A program made the translations under genes and the position numbers. From the NCBI RefSeq assembly GCF_004923295.1, contig NZ_CP039637.1, positions 744,001 to 808,000 of the forward strand: 64,000 nucleotides of DNA. The letters are read 5' to 3'. The DNA is from Azospirillum sp. TSH100. GTDB taxonomy: Bacteria; Pseudomonadota; Alphaproteobacteria; Azospirillales; Azospirillaceae. Below are positions 60,327-64,000 of this stretch, in pieces. Positions within the stretch are counted from its first letter, which is position 1. Every line of letters begins with the position of its first letter. The notes beneath the pieces were generated by a model. The model saw nothing but the letters and a program-made list of their open reading frames with translations, was not told where the DNA came from and searched no databases.

Positions 60327-61391
60327 GTGAACGATCGGCACCGGGAACCGGCACAGGCCTCCGGACAAACGTCCCTGGCGGATATCGCGGCCGAGGCGGG
60401 GGTATCGGTCTCCACCGTCTCGCGCATCGCCAACGGCGACCTGGGGCGGGCATCGGCGGCGACGGTGGCGAAGGTGCAGCGCCTGATCACGGAACGCGGC
60501 TATCGGCCGAACCCGGTCGGCCGCAGTCTGCGTGGAGGGGACAGCCGTCTGGTCGCCATGCTGGCGCCCAATCTCGACAACCCGGCCATGGCCGCCATTG
60601 CCGCGTCGACGGAGGCTGCCCTGCGCGCCGCCGGTTATGTGATGATCCTGTGCGACACCCACGACCGTCCCGATCTTCAGGACGAGTATCTGCGCGCGAT
60701 GCGGTCACGCTTCGCCGAGGGATTCATCGTGGTGAGCGCGGTCGCCAGCCCCGAGTTGGAGGCGTCGCTGGGCCGGCGCGAGCCGATCGTCTTCGTGAAC
60801 CGGCGCAATCCCTATGGCGGCGGCCCCTTCATCGGCATCGACAACAGGCAGGCCGGCGCCGACGCCGCCGACCATCTGCTGGCCTGCGGTGTCGGCGCCC
60901 CCGCCGTCATCCACCCGGCAGAGCTGTCCTCGACCATCCGGGAACGGGTGGAGGGGTTTCTCGACCGGCTGGAGGAGCGGCGGCCGGGCCTGACCGTCCG
61001 CCGCTATGACGGGGCCGGTGCCAACCATCTCGACTGCGGCTATGCCGCGGCACGGCGAATGGCGGTCGACTGCGAAGGATCCGGCGGCGGCTGGCCCGAC
61101 GGCGTCCTCTGTCCCAGCGACCTGATGGCCTACGGACTGTTCCGCGCCGCCGGCGAACAGGGCGTGCGCATCCCGGACGACTGCCGCCCGGTCGGCATCG
61201 ACGACAACGATCTCAACGACTGGATCGCGCCCTGGCTCAGCTCGGTCAAGATCCCCTATCAGCGCTTCGGCGACGCGATCGTGGCCAGTCTGCGCGACCT
61301 GCGGGCGGGAAGCAGCGTCGGGGAGGTGCTGCTTCCCCATCGGCTGGTCCGCCGCCAGAGCGGATCGGCGGATGCCGGAGACCCGGCATAG
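60327..61391 (+). CDS. LacI-family transcriptional regulator
   Basis: 354 residues from a GTG at 60327 with GGAGG 5 nt upstream; ATG codons at 60300, 60309 and 60315 are in frame and cannot be excluded. HTH at about 16-40 (LADIAAEAGVSVSTVSRIANGD), hinge helix GYRPNPVGRSLR, then a periplasmic-binding-like effector domain starting RLVAMLAPNLDNPAM. It is divergent from the sugar ABC/glucosidase operon and beside a LacI-like palindrome, so it probably represses that operon until sugar binds. Confidence 0.92.
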   Translation: MNDRHREPAQASGQTSLADIAAEAGVSVSTVSRIANGDLGRASAATVAKVQRLITERGYRPNPVGRSLRGGDSRLVAMLAPNLDNPAMAAIAASTEAALRAAGYVMILCDTHDRPDLQDEYLRAMRSRFAEGFIVVSAVASPELEASLGRREPIVFVNRRNPYGGGPFIGIDNRQAGADAADHLLACGVGAPAVIHPAELSSTIRERVEGFLDRLEERRPGLTVRRYDGAGANHLDCGYAAARRMAVDCEGSGGGWPDGVLCPSDLMAYGLFRAAGEQGVRIPDDCRPVGIDDNDLNDWIAPWLSSVKIPYQRFGDAIVASLRDLRAGSSVGEVLLPHRLVRRQSGSADAGDPA

Positions 61392-61428
61392 CCGGAGACC
61401 CCTTCACCGCCGACCCGTCGGTCCCCCG

Positions 61429-62400
61429 TCAGTCCCGCCGCGCGGTGTCGATGGTGATGCCGCCGCCGACGGCGCGCGACACACAGGCGCACATGCGGTG
61501 GCTCTCGGCCTTCTGGCTTTCACTGAAGAACACGTCGCGGTGATCGACCTCGCCATCGACGGCGAGGATGTCGACGGCGCACAGGCCGCATTCGCCGCGT
61601 CGGCAATCGGACAGCAGTTCCACCCCCGCCGCCTCCAGCGCGTCGAGCATCGAGCGGTTCTCCGCCACGGTGACGGTCTTACCCAGCCGCGGGATGCTGA
61701 CGGTGAAGGCCTCCGGCGCATGGCGTCCGCTGTTGCCGAAGGATTCGAAACGCAGCCGCTCGATCGGCCGCCCCCGCTCGCGCCAAAGGCGGCGCACCGC
61801 CTCCATCAGGCCGATCGGACCGCACAGATACAGCTCGCCGTCGGGCGCGAGCGCGTCGATGGCGGCGGCCAGATCCATGCGCTGGCCCTCCTCGTCTATG
61901 AAGGTCTCCAGCCGGTCGCCCAAGCGCGCGCGCAACTCGTCGGCGAAGGCCAGCTCCGACCTGCGCCGGCAGGCATAGAGCAGGCGCAGCCGCGCTCCCA
62001 GCGCCGCCAGGGCCGTCGCCATGCCATGGATCGGCGTGATGCCGATGCCGCCGGCGATCAGGAGGTAGTCGGGACGGTCCAGCGCCAGCTCGAACAGGTT
62101 CTGCGGTTCGGAGATCCGCAGCCGGGCGCCGGTCTCCAGCGTCCACATATAGGCCGATCCGCCGCGGCTTTCGGGCAGGCGCTTGACGGCGATCCGGTAC
62201 AGCCCGTCGGCGGCGTCGGCGATCAGCGAATAGCAGCGGGTGTCGGTCCGCCCGTCGATGACGACCGTCACGCTGATATGGCTGCCGGGCGCCGGCGTCT
62301 TGGCCGGGGTGGTCGGTTCGATTTCAAAGAGGCGGATGTCGGGCGCCAGATCGCGCACCGCACGCAGCCGGGCATCCTGCCAATCGATGGCAAAGCGCAT
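61429..62400 (-). CDS. vanB: PDR/VanB-family oxygenase reductase
   Basis: 323 residues from the ATG at 62400. FAD/FMN-binding domain (RCYSLI-type RCYSLIADAADGLYRIAVKR), NAD-binding domain (LLIAGGIGITPIHGMATALA, LYLCGPIGLMEAV) and a C-terminal plant-type [2Fe-2S] ferredoxin domain with CRRGECGLC and a final cysteine near HRMCACVS. It passes electrons from NADH to a Rieske oxygenase. The vanA-like oxygenase two genes upstream on the same strand makes vanillate demethylase reductase the best assignment. Confidence 0.88.
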   Translation of the reverse strand: MRFAIDWQDARLRAVRDLAPDIRLFEIEPTTPAKTPAPGSHISVTVVIDGRTDTRCYSLIADAADGLYRIAVKRLPESRGGSAYMWTLETGARLRISEPQNLFELALDRPDYLLIAGGIGITPIHGMATALAALGARLRLLYACRRRSELAFADELRARLGDRLETFIDEEGQRMDLAAAIDALAPDGELYLCGPIGLMEAVRRLWRERGRPIERLRFESFGNSGRHAPEAFTVSIPRLGKTVTVAENRSMLDALEAAGVELLSDCRRGECGLCAVDILAVDGEVDHRDVFFSESQKAESHRMCACVSRAVGGGITIDTARRD

Positions 62401-62434
62401 GGGGAAATCTCGCAAAGAAAGGGGAAGGATCGGG

Positions 62435-63178
62435 TCAGGCGCTGCGCAGCCGGATCAGGGAGGCCCCCGGCACCCGGTCGAGCTCGCGCCGGTTCTTCAC
62501 GGCATTTTCAAGATTGCGGCGGGCAAGGCGGGAATGCTCGCGTGCCAGATGGTCGGCGCGACCCCCTTCTCCCTTCGCGATGGCGTCCAGGATGGCGCGG
62601 TGGTGCTCCTGCGCGATCACCAGAATCTCGCGGGAGTCCGGCAGCTCGGCCTGCACGCGGACGAAGGCGCCGGGCGAGGCGAAGGGCAGCGACAGCACCC
62701 GTTCCAGCGACCGCCTCAGCACGGGGCTGTCGGCCAGGGCGAGAAGCTCGCCATGGAAGCGGTCGTTGAGACGGACATAGTCGGAGAAATCGCCGATGCT
62801 CAGCGCCGGCTGCCGGACCAGCGCGTCCAGTTCCGCGACGATGCCGCGCATCTCGGCCAGGGCATCGGGAGCAAGCCGGCGCTCGGCCGCCCGTTGCGCC
62901 GCCATGCCCTCCAGCACGCCGCGCAGCTGGATGGCATCGGCGATGTCGGCCTCGCTGAAGGCGCGGACGACGAAGCCGCCGGTCGGCAGGCAATCGACCA
63001 GCCCCTCCTCCTCCAGCCGGACGAGCGCCACCCGGACGGGGGTGCGCGACACCCCCAGCCGATCGACGATGCCCAGTTCAGACACCCGCTCCCCCGGGCT
63101 CAGCTCGCCGTTCAGGATCAGCTCGCGGAGTTGCAGGAGCGTGCGGACGGTCTGCGAGTTGCGGGGCTGCTCCTCCAT
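62435..63178 (-). CDS. vanR: GntR-family (FCD) regulator, probable vanillate-pathway repressor
   Basis: 247 residues with GntR HTH (ELGIVDRLGVSRTPVRVALVRLEEEGLVD) and an FCD effector domain including the metal-binding Asp/His pattern (DYVRLNDRFHGELL). It lies between the vanillate oxygenase and reductase genes on the same strand, within about 10 and 34 nt, so the three are probably one operon. VanR proteins of this family repress vanAB until vanillate binds. The symbol rests on this context. Confidence 0.8.
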   Translation of the reverse strand: MEEQPRNSQTVRTLLQLRELILNGELSPGERVSELGIVDRLGVSRTPVRVALVRLEEEGLVDCLPTGGFVVRAFSEADIADAIQLRGVLEGMAAQRAAERRLAPDALAEMRGIVAELDALVRQPALSIGDFSDYVRLNDRFHGELLALADSPVLRRSLERVLSLPFASPGAFVRVQAELPDSREILVIAQEHHRAILDAIAKGEGGRADHLAREHSRLARRNLENAVKNRRELDRVPGASLIRLRSA

Positions 63179-63188
63179 GCCAGCCGTC

Positions 63189-64000
63189 CTATTCCGCCGC
63201 CTGACGGAGCGGTGATGGGGCGGCCCCCCGCCCGGGGCCCCGTTCCGTCTCGACCATGCGGTCGATCAGGCGGCGCGCCCACATGGCGCCGGCGTCGATG
63301 TTCAGATTGTAGAAGGCGCGGTCGGGATTGTCGTCGATGGCCTGCTGCTGCGCCTCCAGGATCACCTCGTCCTCGCCGAAGATGCGGGTCACGCCATCGC
63401 GCAGCTCCGCCGTCAGCCGCTGCTCTCCCAGCTTGTAGTTGCGGCAGAAGGCCCAGAAATAATGGCAGGTCTTCTCGGTCTCCGGGGTGATGGTGTTCAG
63501 CACGAAACCGTTTACCCCCTGCGACCGGTCGCCTTCCGGCGCGCCGGTGCCGGTCGGGGCGACACCGACATCGATGGTGATGGTGCAGGGCGCCTCGAAA
63601 CGGATGATCTGCCAGCGGTCGACGTTGCCGGGCTTGCCCAGCTGCTTGGCCCAGAAGGGCGGCGCCTCGATGTCGCGCATCCAGCGCGTCACCGTGACGA
63701 AGCGGTCGTTGTGCGTCGTCTCGAACGGCGCCTCGGCCACCGCGCGGTTGCCGATGCTGGAGGAATGCACGAAGGTCTCGTGCGTCAGGTCCATGAGATT
63801 GTCGAGGACCAGACGGTAATCGCACTTCACATGGATCAGCCGGCCGTCGCCCGCCCAGGCCGGATCATGGTTCCAGTGCATGTCCGGGATCTTCGCCGGA
63901 TCGGCCAGCGCCGGGTCACCCATCCACACCCAGGCGAAGCGGTGACGCTCCACCACCGGATAGCGCCGGACGCAGGCCGACGGGTTGATCGTCTCCTGCG
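63189..64000 (-). CDS. vanA: Vanillate O-demethylase oxygenase subunit (3' part; continues past the window)
   Basis: About 270 residues of the C-terminal part are visible, ending AAPSPLRQAAE at 63189. The mononuclear iron motif is DNLMDLTHETFVHSS (Asp-x2-His-x4-His), the VanA-type phrase VVERHRFAWVWMGDP lies near the window edge, and the C-terminal part fits the family. The N-terminal Rieske domain is outside the window. VanA demethylates vanillate to protocatechuate with formaldehyde release, using electrons from the VanB-type reductase downstream. Confidence 0.88.
   Translation of the reverse strand, partial: QETINPSACVRRYPVVERHRFAWVWMGDPALADPAKIPDMHWNHDPAWAGDGRLIHVKCDYRLVLDNLMDLTHETFVHSSSIGNRAVAEAPFETTHNDRFVTVTRWMRDIEAPPFWAKQLGKPGNVDRWQIIRFEAPCTITIDVGVAPTGTGAPEGDRSQGVNGFVLNTITPETEKTCHYFWAFCRNYKLGEQRLTAELRDGVTRIFGEDEVILEAQQQAIDDNPDRAFYNLNIDAGAMWARRLIDRMVETERGPGRGAAPSPLRQAAE

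Overview
The window is GC-rich, densely packed bacterial chromosome (or chromid) with many 4-nt ATGA overlaps between genes. Protein types (MocR/EamA pairs, an FNT channel, FixJ-type regulators, HWE-type kinases, a MadLM-Mdc malonate system, FUSC and caspase-like proteins) point to an alphaproteobacterium, most likely Azospirillum or a close relative. That assignment is an inference from gene content and composition. No rRNA, tRNA, CRISPR array, insertion sequence or prophage was seen.

Layout. 1-1629: start of an EamA exporter and its divergent MocR-type regulator. 1578-14684: a LysR regulator and a divergent, nearly gap-free run of ten genes: M20 deacylase, class II aldolase, peptide-type ABC importer (binding protein, two permeases, fused double ATPase), ketopantoate-reductase-like enzyme, N-carbamoyl-amino-acid hydrolase-like enzyme, HDAC-like deacetylase and EamA exporter. 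This looks like import and stepwise dismantling of an unidentified N-acyl or amide compound. 14693-23006: a full malonate uptake and decarboxylation operon (madL, madM, mdcA, C, D, E, G, B, H) read leftward from a divergent GntR regulator.

23177-33723: a PAS-GGDEF cyclase, an FNT channel, enolase, a MaoC-phosphotransacylase fusion followed by acetate/butyrate kinase, an EamA exporter, a stand-alone phosphoglycerate-kinase-like C-domain, GAPDH and a small protein. 33801-43646: Fic protein with a coupled small upstream gene, a FUSC membrane protein coupled to a caspase-like protease, periplasmic asparaginase, a lipoprotein with a tandem repeat in its signal peptide, small membrane proteins, an AT-richer stretch with a small Cys protein, and a chemoreceptor.

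43962-51189: three overlapping signalling genes, led by a 1681-residue kinase-like/AAA/GAF/histidine kinase protein, then a receiver-PAS-histidine kinase and a FixJ-type regulator. 51277-53261: an AraC regulator and an RsbQ/KAI2-like hydrolase. 53314-61391: a sugar ABC importer with a GH31 glucosidase, facing a LacI regulator across a perfect palindrome. 61429-64000: vanB-like reductase, GntR regulator and the 3' part of vanA (vanillate O-demethylase), cut by the window end.

Most genes belong to known families. The parts least explained are the 2928-14684 operon, the PGK C-domain protein beside gap, the Fic locus and the kinase-like/AAA/histidine-kinase cascade.
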